A program made the translations under genes and the position numbers. Positions 19,810 through 30,313 of a stretch of DNA of 63,101 nucleotides are shown here, one piece after another. Positions within the stretch are counted from its first letter, which is position 1, and every line of letters begins with the position of its first letter. The notes beneath the pieces are model-generated. The model was not told the origin of the DNA. It made no database searches and was given only the letters and a program-made list of their open reading frames with translations. Source of the stretch: an uncultured Steroidobacter sp. (GTDB taxonomy: Bacteria; Pseudomonadota; Gammaproteobacteria; Steroidobacterales; Steroidobacteraceae); the NCBI GenBank assembly GCA_946478975.1, contig CAMLEO010000005.1, positions 1 to 63,101 of the forward strand, written 5' to 3'.

Positions 19810-21201
19810 ATGTCCATGCAATCCCGATATCGCTTCACCTGTGCGTGGCTGCCGGGCGGCTGGCACCGCAACGTGGTGATCTCGGTCGACCCGGAAGGGG
19901 AGATCGTCGATATCTCGGCCGACGATACCGTGACCACGGCGCGACTCATCAACGGCGCCGCGATTCCCGGCATGCCGAACATTCACAGCCATGCATTTCA
20001 GCGTGCCATGGCGGGATTGGTCGAGCAGCGCAGCGGCAACGACGACAGCTTCTGGACCTGGCGCGAGACCATGTATGAGCACGCCAGCCTGATGACGCCG
20101 GAATGTCTCAATGCCATCGCCGCGCAGTTGTATGCAGACATGCTCAAGGCCGGCTACACGTCGGTGTGCGAGTTTCATTATTTGCACAGCCACGGCAGCG
20201 GGGGCGAGCACCGGTCCCACGACGACCGGCTCGCGATGTGTCAGGCATTGATCGACGCCGCGACCACTTCGGGCATCGGCATTACGTTGCTGCCGACGTT
20301 GTATCAAACATCCGATTTCGGCGGCGCTGCGCCGACCGCGCGTCAGCGGCAGTTCACGATGGAGACCCGGCACTATCTGGATCTGCTCGATGGACTGCGC
20401 GGGTCGGAGCGATTGGCGCAGTTCGAGATCGGCATCGCGCTACATAGCTTGCGGGCCGTGCCGCCGGAATCTCTGCGGGCCGTGCTCGACGCGCGCCGCG
20501 ATACCGACGTTGTCCATATTCACATCGCCGAGCAGGAGCGAGAGGTCGCGGCTTGCCAGCAGCACTTCGGTCGCCGGCCGATCGAGTGGCTGGCCGACAA
20601 TGTTTCTTTGGACAAACGCTGGTGCCTGGTGCACGCCACTCATGCAACGGCCGCAGAGTTGCAGGCGGTCGCTGCAACGGGTGCAGTCATTGGATTGTGC
20701 CCGACCACCGAAGCCAATCTCGGTGACGGCATTTTCCCGATGGAGGCGCTGCTCGCCGCCGGCGGAGCATTTGCCATTGGCTCGGACAGTCACATTTCCT
20801 TGTCGCCCATCGAAGAATTGCGCTGGCTGGAATATCAGGCGCGACTGTTACGACGGCAGCGGAATGTGTTGAATTCGGCCGGCGCCTCGGGCGGCGCGAT
20901 GTTGTGGCGTAACGCCTGCGAGGCCGGTGCGCGCGTCACAGGTCGCAGGGTCGGCGCGCTCGCCGTTGGGAATCGTGCCGACATTCTGGTGCTCGATGGA
21001 ACGTCGCCGTTGTTCGCGGCACGCAACGACAACGCCATTATCGATACCTTTGTGTTTGCCGGCACCGGCGAGTCCGTGCGCGACGTGATGGTCGGCGGCC
21101 GCTGGCTGGTGCAGGAGCGCCGGCACTTCGCCGAGACCGCCGTGTCCGCGGGCTACAAGCGCGCCATGCAAACACTCCAGAACGGACTGAAGAGGAAATG
21201 A
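19810..21201 (+). CDS. hutF: Formimidoylglutamate deiminase
   Basis: A 463-aa amidohydrolase converting N-formimidoyl-L-glutamate to N-formyl-L-glutamate with release of ammonia. Visible motifs: [18 protein letters not shown] (metal ligands HxH and the HutF signature), [44 protein letters not shown] and [20 protein letters not shown]. Presence of HutF with HutG marks the five-enzyme route of Pseudomonas type rather than HutG formiminoglutamase of enterobacteria. It is followed by hutU after a single base. Confidence 0.95.
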   Translation: MSMQSRYRFTCAWLPGGWHRNVVISVDPEGEIVDISADDTVTTARLINGAAIPGMPNIHSHAFQRAMAGLVEQRSGNDDSFWTWRETMYEHASLMTPECLNAIAAQLYADMLKAGYTSVCEFHYLHSHGSGGEHRSHDDRLAMCQALIDAATTSGIGITLLPTLYQTSDFGGAAPTARQRQFTMETRHYLDLLDGLRGSERLAQFEIGIALHSLRAVPPESLRAVLDARRDTDVVHIHIAEQEREVAACQQHFGRRPIEWLADNVSLDKRWCLVHATHATAAELQAVAATGAVIGLCPTTEANLGDGIFPMEALLAAGGAFAIGSDSHISLSPIEELRWLEYQARLLRRQRNVLNSAGASGGAMLWRNACEAGARVTGRRVGALAVGNRADILVLDGTSPLFAARNDNAIIDTFVFAGTGESVRDVMVGGRWLVQERRHFAETAVSAGYKRAMQTLQNGLKRK

Positions 21202-21202
21202 C

Positions 21203-22887
<1,685 letters not shown>

Positions 22888-22891
<4 letters not shown>

Positions 22892-23679
22892 ACATTTACG
22901 ACTTTCATCTCGGCTCGGTGCCGCTGCTGATCAGCGTGCCGCACGCGGGCACGTTTGTTCCTGAAGACATCGGGCGTCGCTTCACGCTGGCAGGCAGTCG
23001 GCTGGCCGACACCGATTGGCACGTTCACAAGCTTTATGACTTTGCACGTGAGTTGGGTGCTTCCATCATCGCGGCGAACTACTCGCGTTACGTCGTCGAT
23101 CTGAATCGCGCGCCCGACTCGTCTTCGTTGTATGTGGGGCATGCGACGTCGCCGGTGTGCCCGACGCTGACGTTCGATGGCGATCCGATCTATCTCGCCG
23201 GCGAAGAGCCGAACGATGCGGAAATCACATCGCGCATCGAGCAGTACTGGCGGCCGTATCATCGGCATCTGGCGGCCGAGCTGGCGAAAATTCGCGAGCA
23301 GTACGGTTACGCGTTGCTGTGGGATGCGCATTCCATCGCGAGTGAAGTGCCCTCGTTGTTCGAAGGCGTGCTGCCCGAATTCAATTTCGGTACCCGTGAC
23401 GATGCGAGCTGCCCGCGCGCCATCGCGGATCAGTTGCTCGATTTAGTCACGACGGATGGCAAGTTCGGCGCCGTGCTCAACGGCCGCTGGAAGGGCGGTT
23501 ACATCACCATGCATTACGGCCGGCCCAAGGATCGCGTGTACGCGGTTCAACTGGAGCTGTCGCGCCGTGTTTATATGGATGAAGCCGCTGGCACTGATTG
23601 GAATCCGGATCGTGCGCAATCGGCGGCAGGCCTGATTTCGAGATTGCTGTCGCGTTATCTCAAAGCGGCGGCGGGCTAA
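22888..23679 (+). CDS. hutG: N-formylglutamate deformylase
   Basis: A 263-aa N-formylglutamate amidohydrolase, releasing formate and L-glutamate as the last step of the HutF branch. Family landmarks: [58 protein letters not shown] (Zn-binding DxHS) and [15 protein letters not shown]. It ends the hutF-hutU-hutG operon and its stop codon overlaps the stop codon of the convergent response regulator (shared bases 23677-23678). Confidence 0.95.
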
Positions 23680-24059
23680 GGTTCGCCCATTCCAGTAACG
23701 CGCGCGGCGTCTTGAACTGCCGAAATCACTTCCGCCGGCAGAAACGGTTTGCCGATGAAACCCAGTGACTGGAAGGTCGTCGCCTTCCGGCGCACGTCAT
23801 CGTCGATGTTGGCGCTGACGAACAAACAGCGCACGCCAAACGATTCGTAGAGCTGTTGGGCGGCGTCCAGGCCGTTGCTGCCGTTCGCCAGTCGCAGATC
23901 CATGATCGCAAACGCCGGGCGCTGGCGCGCGGCCGCGGCCATCGCGGCGGCGGTGTCGTGCGCTATCGCGCTGACCCGATGCCCCGCCTCTTCCACCAGG
24001 TCCGACAGGTGGATGGCGATGAGCACCTGGTCTTCGACGATCAGGACCCCGGCCCCCAT
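23676..24059 (-). CDS. Single-domain response regulator (CheY-like)
   Basis: A 127-aa receiver domain with no output domain: acidic pocket VLIVEDQ, phospho-acceptor Asp in FAIMDLRLANGSNG, Thr/Ser switch LFVSANID and conserved Lys in GFIGKPFLP. Receivers of this kind commonly partner HWE/HisKA_2 kinases. Its ATG at 24059 overlaps the upstream kinase gene by 19 nt; the long open frame further upstream is the shadow of that kinase. It is the last gene of the minus-strand signalling run. Confidence 0.88.
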   Translation of the reverse strand: MGAGVLIVEDQVLIAIHLSDLVEEAGHRVSAIAHDTAAAMAAAARQRPAFAIMDLRLANGSNGLDAAQQLYESFGVRCLFVSANIDDDVRRKATTFQSLGFIGKPFLPAEVISAVQDAARVTGMGEP

Positions 24060-25096
24060 GTCACTGGCGGCCGCAGCGGAAAGGTAACGTGCGTGGCAAA
24101 ACCATCGGCGGAATCCTCGATGTTCAGATGCCCATTGAGCTGCCGGACCAGCATGCTGATCAGGCGGGTGCCCAGGCCCGTGGGCGGCTTGCCCTTCGAT
24201 CCCATGCCCGGCCCGTTGTCGCTCACCGTCAGGCGCGCGTGATCGGCATCCACGTGCCGCAGGCGGACGTTGATGACCGCGGAGCGGGCGGTCGGACGGC
24301 CGTGTTTCAATGAATTCATCACCAGCTCGTTGACGATCAGCGCCAGCGACACGCCGTTCTCGGTCGGCAGCCGCATCGACTCGACCTCCGATTTCAACTG
24401 CGCCTGGCGTTCGTCGCCGATGCCGGCGCGTTCGAGCTCGGCACACAGGCCGTTGAGATACGCCTGCATGTCCAGCGTCAGCGGATCGTTATCCTGATAC
24501 AAACGCTCGTGAATCGATGCGATGGCCGTCACGCGCGCGATCGCTTTTGCAAACAATTCTTTCGCGCCGCTCTCGCGGAACTCGGCGGACTGCAGGCTCA
24601 ACATGCTGAGCACCAGCTGCAGGCTGTTTTTCACGCGATGATTCACTTCCCGCAGCAGCAGCTCGCGCTCGGCGAGCGTGCGGCGTAATTGCGATTCGCT
24701 CCGCTGCAGGCGAAGCAGTGCTCGAATTACGGCCTCCAGTTCTTCAGGCTCGACCGGATCGATCAAAAAACTGTCTGCGCCGGCGGACAGGGCGTTGACG
24801 CGATCGGCGAGCTGCACGTTGGTCGCCGAGACCTGCAGCACCATGATGGTGGCGGTCTTCGGATCGGCCTTGAGCTGGCGACACACTTCGACGCCGCTGA
24901 TATCGGGCAGATTGACGTCGAGCACGATCAGCAGCGGCAAGGCGCTGCGCGCCAGGCGCAATCCTTCCTCGCCGGTCTTCGCTTCCAGGGTCTGGAAACC
25001 GGCGCGGGCGAGAATGCGGGTGGTGGCGTAACGGCCGGCTTCGTTGTCGTTTACGACCAGTATCGATTCATTCCTGGGCTCAGGCGTGGGTTGCAT
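24041..25096 (-). CDS. REC-HWE/HisKA_2 sensor histidine kinase
   Basis: A 351-aa cytoplasmic protein. Residues ~10-130 form a receiver domain (ILVVNDNEAGRYATTRIL; phospho-Asp in LLIVLDVNLPDISG) in which the usual switch Lys is replaced (SFLIDPVEPEEL). After a short helix, the HisKA_2 dimerisation box LLREVNHRVKNSLQLVLSML carries the phospho-His, then the ATPase domain (IVNELVMNSLKHG N-box; DNGPGMGSKG and GTRLISMLVRQL). No sensor or TM segment, so input comes through the REC domain. ATG at 25096 has GGGAG 9 nt upstream; a GTG at 25123 is possible. Overlaps the upstream hybrid kinase gene by 17 nt. Confidence 0.88.
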   Translation of the reverse strand: MQPTPEPRNESILVVNDNEAGRYATTRILARAGFQTLEAKTGEEGLRLARSALPLLIVLDVNLPDISGVEVCRQLKADPKTATIMVLQVSATNVQLADRVNALSAGADSFLIDPVEPEELEAVIRALLRLQRSESQLRRTLAERELLLREVNHRVKNSLQLVLSMLSLQSAEFRESGAKELFAKAIARVTAIASIHERLYQDNDPLTLDMQAYLNGLCAELERAGIGDERQAQLKSEVESMRLPTENGVSLALIVNELVMNSLKHGRPTARSAVINVRLRHVDADHARLTVSDNGPGMGSKGKPPTGLGTRLISMLVRQLNGHLNIEDSADGFATHVTFPLRPPVTWGPGS

Positions 25097-26849
25097 GTTG
25101 CATGTCTCCCGTAGTGCTGACACGCCGGATCACTGCTGCGACCGATTCGCGCGACAGCTCGCTTTTTAATAACAAGGCGTGCGCGGCGGCCGCCTGTTGT
25201 TGATCGATGTCGTCCCGACGCTGCGACGTGAACAGGATGACGGGAATGGCGCGAGTCTCGTCGATGGCCTTGAGCATCTTGAGCACTTCCAACCCGTGGA
25301 TGTCCGGCATCGCGAGATCGAGGAATATCACATCGGGATGCGACTGGCGTGCAAGCCGCAGCCCTTCGTAGCCGCCCTGGGCTTCGATGACTTCATACAA
25401 ACCGCTGGAAAGAAACTGGCGCAGCGCGTAACGCTCGACTTCGCTGTCGTCCACGATCAGCACGCGCTGCGTATTTCGCCGTGAGGAGTGAGCGGCAGCG
25501 CTGTGTGTCGCCGCAGTGCCCAGCCGCAACGGAATCGCCAGCGAGAACACCGACCCTTTGCCGAGCTCGCTGTCGAGGTCGATGCTGCCGCCGAGCAGGC
25601 CCGCAAGCCGTTGTGACAACGGCAGGCCGAGGCCGGTGCCTTTGACGGCTTTTTGCAGCGGGTTCTCCACCTGCGAGAATTCTTCGAACACGCGGCGATG
25701 ATGTTCGCGCGCGATGCCGACGCCGGTGTCGGCCACCGAGATCACGATCACGTCCGTGTCGGCCGCGAGCTTCGCGGACACGCGCACCGTGCCGGCCTCG
25801 GTGAACTTCAATGCATTGGAAATCAGGTTGCGCAGGATCTGCGAGACCTTGCCCTGGTCGGTGTGCAGCTCCGGCAGGCCGACGCCTTCTTCGAAAATCA
25901 AAGTCACCGAATCTTTGACGCTCAGCGGCTTGAACATGCCGCGCAGCGCGCCGAACAGGTCGGCGACGGTGAATGTTTCCAGGCGCAGCTGCAGCTTGCC
26001 GGACTCGACTTTGCGCAGGTCCAGCAGGTCGTCGACCATGGTTGCGAGCTGCTCGGCGGCCTGGCGGATGTAGCTGACTTGTTTCTCCTGCTCGGCGGTG
26101 AGATCGCCGTCCAGTCGATGCAGCAGGATGTTGGACAGCGCCAGGATGGAATTCACCGGCGTGCGAAATTCGTGGCTCGCGGCCGACAGGAAGCGGGTCT
26201 TGGTTTCGTCCGCGACGCGAAGATGAGCTGCGCGCTCTTCCAGCTCCGCGTACAGCGCCATCACGCCGCGATTTGTATCTTCCAGCTCGGCATTCAGGCG
26301 CGCGAGCTCTTCCTTGCGGATGCGCAGCTCTTCCAGGCTGCGCAACAGCTCCTGGTTCTGCTGCTGGAGTTCGGTGGCAGCGTCAACCGTGCCATGCGCC
26401 GACAGCTCGGTGGCAATCGCGGTCACTCGGCTGCTGTTGAAGTGTTCACCACGACGCGGCAGATATTTGCCGAGCGTGATGGTCGTGCCGCAGCCTTTGC
26501 CGGAATAAACATCGAAGCTGTCCATCAAGCGTCGCGCCGCGACCAGCCCGAGCTTCAGCTCGCCGCTGAGCGGCTCGCGCATGGCGTCGTCGAGATCGGC
26601 AATGCCCGGGCCGCGATCGCTGATCACAATCTGCAGCAAAGCCTGCGGCGTGGTCGTCAACGCGAATTCGATCGTGCCGCCGCCGCCGTGACGAATGGCA
26701 TTGCGCGCCAGCTCCGAAACAGCGGTGGCGATGCGCACCTGGTCCTGTGGATCGAAGCCGAGCAGCGCACTCACTTGTCGTGCGCGCTGACGGGCAGTGA
26801 CGATGTCACGATCCTGGGCGAGCTCGAGTCGTAACAGCGAACGGTTCAT
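25080..26849 (-). CDS. Hybrid histidine kinase with N-terminal RsbT-like ATPase domain
   Basis: A 589-aa protein with an unusual order: residues ~1-135 are an RsbT/RsbW-type HATPase_c_2 domain (AVSELARNAIRHGGGGTIEF; DRGPGIADLDDAM; GLVAARRLMD), then a coiled coil (~165-220), HisKA with H-box FLSAASHEFRTPVNSILALS, HATPase (NLISNALKFTEAG; DTGVGIA; KGTGLGLPLSQRL), and a C-terminal receiver (VLIVDDSEVERYAL; phospho-Asp VIFLDLAMPDIHG). It could take a signal from the stressosome through its N-terminal domain and pass it by phosphorelay. ATGA overlap with the SpoIIE-type phosphatase gene upstream. Confidence 0.88.
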   Translation of the reverse strand: MNRSLLRLELAQDRDIVTARQRARQVSALLGFDPQDQVRIATAVSELARNAIRHGGGGTIEFALTTTPQALLQIVISDRGPGIADLDDAMREPLSGELKLGLVAARRLMDSFDVYSGKGCGTTITLGKYLPRRGEHFNSSRVTAIATELSAHGTVDAATELQQQNQELLRSLEELRIRKEELARLNAELEDTNRGVMALYAELEERAAHLRVADETKTRFLSAASHEFRTPVNSILALSNILLHRLDGDLTAEQEKQVSYIRQAAEQLATMVDDLLDLRKVESGKLQLRLETFTVADLFGALRGMFKPLSVKDSVTLIFEEGVGLPELHTDQGKVSQILRNLISNALKFTEAGTVRVSAKLAADTDVIVISVADTGVGIAREHHRRVFEEFSQVENPLQKAVKGTGLGLPLSQRLAGLLGGSIDLDSELGKGSVFSLAIPLRLGTAATHSAAAHSSRRNTQRVLIVDDSEVERYALRQFLSSGLYEVIEAQGGYEGLRLARQSHPDVIFLDLAMPDIHGLEVLKMLKAIDETRAIPVILFTSQRRDDIDQQQAAAAHALLLKSELSRESVAAVIRRVSTTGDMQHATHA

Positions 26850-27841
26850 GACACAGTCCGTCGAATCACAACAATCAAAGAATCGTCGCGGCCCCGTCGG
26901 CAATCCCGATACAACACGCCGGCGATCAATGCCGGATGGTGTTGCATCAACCCTGGATAGCGATCCAGGTGCCAGTTGGCGGTGAGCCCGTCGGAATGCA
27001 GGATCACCACCGTGTCCGGCCGGCATTCATGAACGAGCTCGCGCGGTCGCGATATCACATGACCGACAATGCCGTTGTCAGCGGCAATGCGCTTGACCTC
27101 GGTGCCGTGGACGAGCGCGGCCTGAACGTTGCCGACCGCAACGCTGGTCGCGCGGCCCCCGTCCCAATCGATTTCCAACAACGTGGCCGCGGCGCCGCGC
27201 GTCGGACGCAGCGCTTCGTGCATGCTCTGCATGATACGTATCGCCGGCCGATGCTTTTCCGTTTCGAACACTCGACAAGCTTCATGTGCCGCTTGCGACG
27301 CGGCCATGCCGTGGCCGAGGCCGTCGATGCCCAACACCAGCACGCCTTCGACGCGCTCGGCATGACACCAGGCGTCGCCGCAGTAAGTTTCGCCAGGCTT
27401 GGGAATCACCACATCGCCGATTTCCAAACGCTGCGGCGAGGGTTGGCGCGAATCCGGCCACAATTGCGCCAGCACCGCGGTGCCCAGGCCGGCGCGCGAA
27501 AATATCTCGAAGCGCTGCGACAGCCGTTCCATCGCGCCGAGCCCGGTGCCGGGACTGCCGCTGGTGGAATAACCATCGCGCAGGCATTTACCGACATCCG
27601 CCATGCCCGAGCCCTTATCCAGGCCCAGCAGCTCGATGCCGCGGCGAGTGCCGTCGTTGATTTGTTTGACGATGAGCTCGCCGCCGCCGCCGTGCTTCAC
27701 CAGGTTGGTGCCGATCTCGGTGGCGACCAATGCGGCGCGGCCGGCGTCCTCGGTGTTGAACCCGACCTCGCTGGCGAGTGCGACGATGCCGCGCCGGGCT
27801 GGCGCCACCTCGCTCACATCGCCGATCGAAAACTGCTGCAT
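26846..27841 (-). CDS. RsbX-like SpoIIE phosphatase with N-terminal RsbT-like ATPase domain
   Basis: A 331-aa fusion. Residues ~1-130: RsbT-like kinase/ATPase domain (LVATEIGTNLVKHGGGGELIV, DKGSGMADV, GTGLGAMERLSQRF). Residues ~140-331: PP2C/SpoIIE-type phosphatase with the metal-binding positions GETYCGDAW, LGIDGLGHGMAAS and a final RDDSLIVVI. This matches RsbX-type phosphatases that dephosphorylate RsbR and RsbS to reset the stressosome; many proteobacterial versions carry this same fusion. It starts immediately after the rsbT stop codon (no intervening base). Confidence 0.88.
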   Translation of the reverse strand: MQQFSIGDVSEVAPARRGIVALASEVGFNTEDAGRAALVATEIGTNLVKHGGGGELIVKQINDGTRRGIELLGLDKGSGMADVGKCLRDGYSTSGSPGTGLGAMERLSQRFEIFSRAGLGTAVLAQLWPDSRQPSPQRLEIGDVVIPKPGETYCGDAWCHAERVEGVLVLGIDGLGHGMAASQAAHEACRVFETEKHRPAIRIMQSMHEALRPTRGAAATLLEIDWDGGRATSVAVGNVQAALVHGTEVKRIAADNGIVGHVISRPRELVHECRPDTVVILHSDGLTANWHLDRYPGLMQHHPALIAGVLYRDCRRGRDDSLIVVIRRTVS

Positions 27842-28246
27842 TTATTTCCAACGCGTGATGGTCACGCGAGTGCCCACGCCGGGCTGTGACCAGATATCGA
27901 ATTCATGAGAGAGCTTGCGCGCGCCGTTCAGGCCCAGGCCCAATCCCGTGCCCGTTGTATAGCCATCGGTCAACGCCAGCTCGATGTTGGAGATTCCCGG
28001 GCCGCGGTCCTCGAAAGTGAGGCGCACGCCCATCCGCTTCGGCCCTTGCATCAGGCGCTCGATGCGGACTTCGCCGCCGCCGCCGTAGGTGAGGGTGTTG
28101 CGTGCCAGTTCGCTGGCTGCGGTAATCACCTTGGTTTGATCGACCAGGCTGAAGCCAAGATCCATGGCCATACTGCGCACCGCTTGACGGACCTTGACCA
28201 CGTCCTCGCCGGAACGCACCGGCAGCGTCGCTGGTTCAATCGACAT
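27842..28246 (-). CDS. rsbT: Stressosome anti-sigma/switch kinase RsbT
   Basis: A 134-aa GHKL Ser/Thr kinase of the RsbT type: TAASELARNTLTYGGGGEV (N-box), FEDRGPGISNIELALTDGYT and TGLGLGLNGARKLSHEFDI (ATP lid). RsbT is held by the RsbR-RsbS complex, phosphorylates both on stress and is released to activate a downstream partner. The ATG start (MSIEPATLPV) overlaps rsbS by 11 nt. No RsbU phosphatase follows; instead the next two genes carry RsbT-like domains of their own. Confidence 0.92.
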   Translation of the reverse strand: MSIEPATLPVRSGEDVVKVRQAVRSMAMDLGFSLVDQTKVITAASELARNTLTYGGGGEVRIERLMQGPKRMGVRLTFEDRGPGISNIELALTDGYTTGTGLGLGLNGARKLSHEFDIWSQPGVGTRVTITRWK

Positions 28247-28616
28247 GGCCTGGATCGTCGCGATCGAGCACTTTGCGGAGCAGGGCGAGTCCGGCATCGA
28301 CGTTCAAGGCCGTGCGAATGCCGGGCAGCGACAGGCCCAGCTCGACCAGGGTGATGGCAACCGCGGGCTGCATGCCCACGACAACTGTTTGCGCAGCGAG
28401 GATGCGCGACATGGCTGCGAGATTGCCGAGCATGCGGCCGATGAATGAATCGACCATCTCCAGCGCCGAGATATCGATCAGCACGCCGCGAGCCTTGGCG
28501 TCCACGATCTTGTTGGTGAGATCGTCCTGCAGGGCCATCGCGAGCTCGTCGTGCATGTCGATCTGCACGGTTACCAGCAGGCAGTCGCCGATGCGAAGAA
28601 TCGGTACGCGATCCAC
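28236..28616 (-). CDS. rsbS: Stressosome scaffold protein RsbS (STAS)
   Basis: A 126-aa single STAS-domain protein. It starts at GTG 28616, giving the canonical RsbS N-terminus MDRVPILRIGDCLLVTVQ; a longer open frame to 28700 lies inside rsbR and is a shadow. The phosphorylatable serine is Ser57 in ALEMVDSFIGRML, matching Ser59 of B. subtilis RsbS. It follows rsbR by 4 nt and overlaps rsbT. Together they should build the large cytoplasmic RsbR-RsbS-RsbT stressosome. Confidence 0.93.
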   Translation of the reverse strand: MDRVPILRIGDCLLVTVQIDMHDELAMALQDDLTNKIVDAKARGVLIDISALEMVDSFIGRMLGNLAAMSRILAAQTVVVGMQPAVAITLVELGLSLPGIRTALNVDAGLALLRKVLDRDDPGHVD

Positions 28617-28620
28617 GCGC

Positions 28621-29502
28621 TTACCCTCGGACCGAAGCTGCCGCGCCCGAAGCGGAAACCACCGACAGGCCGCGGCGCTTGAGCGCCAGCGCGAATGCAT
28701 CCGACAAGCTGGCCTTGGTGGCGACTGCCGACAGGTCGATGCCGAGGTGCACGATGGTCTGCGCGATCTGCGGGCGGATGCCGCTGATGATGCAATCGGC
28801 GCCCATCAGCTGTGCGGCCGACACAGTCTTCAACAAATGTTGTGCGACCAGCGTGTCCACCATCGGCACGCCGGTGATGTCGATGACGGCAATGCTCGAA
28901 CCGGTGGCGACCAGCCGTTGCAGCAATGTTTCCATCACGACCTGGGTGCGTTCGCTGTCGAGCGTGCCGATCAGCGGCAGCGCCAGGATGCCGGGCCACA
29001 GCTCGACCACGGGCGTCGACAGCTCGATGAGCTCTTCCTGCTGGCGTGAAATAACCGACTCGCGCGCCTGTTGATAGATCTCGGTGGTGTACAGGCCCAG
29101 CGCGTCCAGCAGCATGGTTGTTTCCCAAAGGCTGTCCGCCAGCGCTTCCGCTTCGTTGCCGAGGCTTGCACGCAGCCGCGCGAACAACGGCTGCTTGAGC
29201 GAGAAGACGAATGTTGCAACCTGCGACGGCGAGAAACCCTGCGCCGCGCGGCTGCGGGACAGATCGGCGAGGAAGTCCCGGACCTCCGACCACGCCTGGG
29301 CGCGGGTGTCGAGGCTGCCGGAGCTTCGCAGTGTGCTCGCGAACAGGCCCAGGAACCGTTGCGATTCATCCCGGAGCTGCGACTCCTGCAGCCGGCCAGC
29401 CCGCCAGGCGCCGGACTCCAGTTGCGATTTGACCCACTCGGTGAGGATTTCTTGTTGGTGCTGCTCGACAATCGCCGGCAGCCGACTTGCCAGTCGGTTC
29501 AT
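28621..29502 (-). CDS. rsbR: Stressosome sensor RsbR
   Basis: A 293-aa protein with an N-terminal all-helical sensor turret (residues ~1-150; RsbRD-like, includes SQVATFVFSLKQPLFARL) and a C-terminal STAS domain (~160-285). The RsbT phosphorylation site is Thr217 in ITGVPMVDTLVAQ; the second site is probably the Thr in LIGTLDSERTQ. The ATG at 29502 is preceded by AGGAG with 6-nt spacing; an upstream TTG at 29508 is less likely. The ligand of the N-terminal domain is unknown. It opens the rsbRSTX part of the signalling run. Confidence 0.92.
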   Translation of the reverse strand: MNRLASRLPAIVEQHQQEILTEWVKSQLESGAWRAGRLQESQLRDESQRFLGLFASTLRSSGSLDTRAQAWSEVRDFLADLSRSRAAQGFSPSQVATFVFSLKQPLFARLRASLGNEAEALADSLWETTMLLDALGLYTTEIYQQARESVISRQQEELIELSTPVVELWPGILALPLIGTLDSERTQVVMETLLQRLVATGSSIAVIDITGVPMVDTLVAQHLLKTVSAAQLMGADCIISGIRPQIAQTIVHLGIDLSAVATKASLSDAFALALKRRGLSVVSASGAAASVRG

Positions 29503-29692
29503 CCGCAACTCCTGTGTGGGCCTCGCGGTGGAGGCGCGATCTTTAGGTATGAGAGCTCGAAGGAGGCTCGCTGCGGAGCCTTGGGTTCAATCGTTGCTGG
29601 GCCACCCGCAGGCCCAATTGGGGCAGTACGCGCCGCGCAATCCGAAGGTTCCCGGCTGTTTGAAAAAATTTCTTTGTGCGCGCCAGGTGTGC
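29503..29692. promoter_or_regulatory. Only sizeable gap inside the signalling cluster; possible rsbR promoter region
   Basis: This 190-bp gap separates the heme oxygenase end from rsbR and is the only break longer than 4 bp between bphP and the terminal response regulator. It holds a short inverted repeat GGCTC/GAGCC (29565-29569 and 29576-29580, 6-nt loop) and an AT-rich patch near 29663-29676. No T-run follows the hairpin on the minus strand, so it is not a convincing intrinsic terminator. The rsbR operon probably starts here. Confidence 0.35.
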
Positions 29693-30313
29693 TCAGGCGG
29701 CGGGCGCGGTCCGGTGGCCCAGCTCGGCGGCGGCCTGGCTGAAGGCCCGGATGAACATGGTGAAGGCATACACCGCGCCGGAAACGGTCTGGGTCTGATC
29801 GTCCGCCGCCTCGTGCGTTTCCAGGTGCTGCAAAAAGCTGCGCCATAGATTCGCCGGCCCCTGGCCGTGCCGCAGATAGGCGCTGGCGTTGCGTACGCTC
29901 TCGTCGGTGCTGGCCAGCACCTGGTCGAGCAGCACGCGGGCGCCGAGGCGCGAGCCTTCGAGCACATACAAAATTCCAAACACTTCGGCGGGCGTCGGCG
30001 CGGTCCGGCGCAGCGCGAGCGGCTGGGCTTGAGAATTGAGGCTTTGCAGATCCGCAAGGATGGGTTCGCGCCGGCTGCGTTCCGCCCAGTCCGGCAGCAA
30101 CTGCGTCACTCCCGCGTTTTCGAGCAGGTGCTCGATCGCGATCAACGTTGCGGCACTCGCCTGCAGGAAGCGCCGGTAGTGAGTCACATCGGTGAGCTTG
30201 AAACTGGCAACGATGCGATCCAGGTCCCGATGCAGATGATCGGTGGCGCCGCGCAGGGAGTTGCGGCGACTGAAGGCATGAGCTTCGGCCGCGGGCGTCT
30301 CTTCAATTGGCAT
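29693..30313 (-). CDS. Biliverdin-producing heme oxygenase
   Basis: A 206-aa helical protein of the bacteriophytochrome-associated heme oxygenase family (BphO/HmuO-like): N-terminal segment ATDHLHRDLDRIVASFKLTDVTHYRRFL contains the putative proximal His, and FGILYVLEGSRLGARVLL forms the distal helix with its glycine-rich kink region. It should cleave heme to biliverdin, the chromophore of the phytochrome encoded three genes upstream. The chosen ATG (MPIEETPAAEAH) overlaps the hybrid kinase gene by 11 nt, supporting a bphP-RR-kinase-heme oxygenase operon. Confidence 0.88.
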   Translation of the reverse strand: MPIEETPAAEAHAFSRRNSLRGATDHLHRDLDRIVASFKLTDVTHYRRFLQASAATLIAIEHLLENAGVTQLLPDWAERSRREPILADLQSLNSQAQPLALRRTAPTPAEVFGILYVLEGSRLGARVLLDQVLASTDESVRNASAYLRHGQGPANLWRSFLQHLETHEAADDQTQTVSGAVYAFTMFIRAFSQAAAELGHRTAPAA

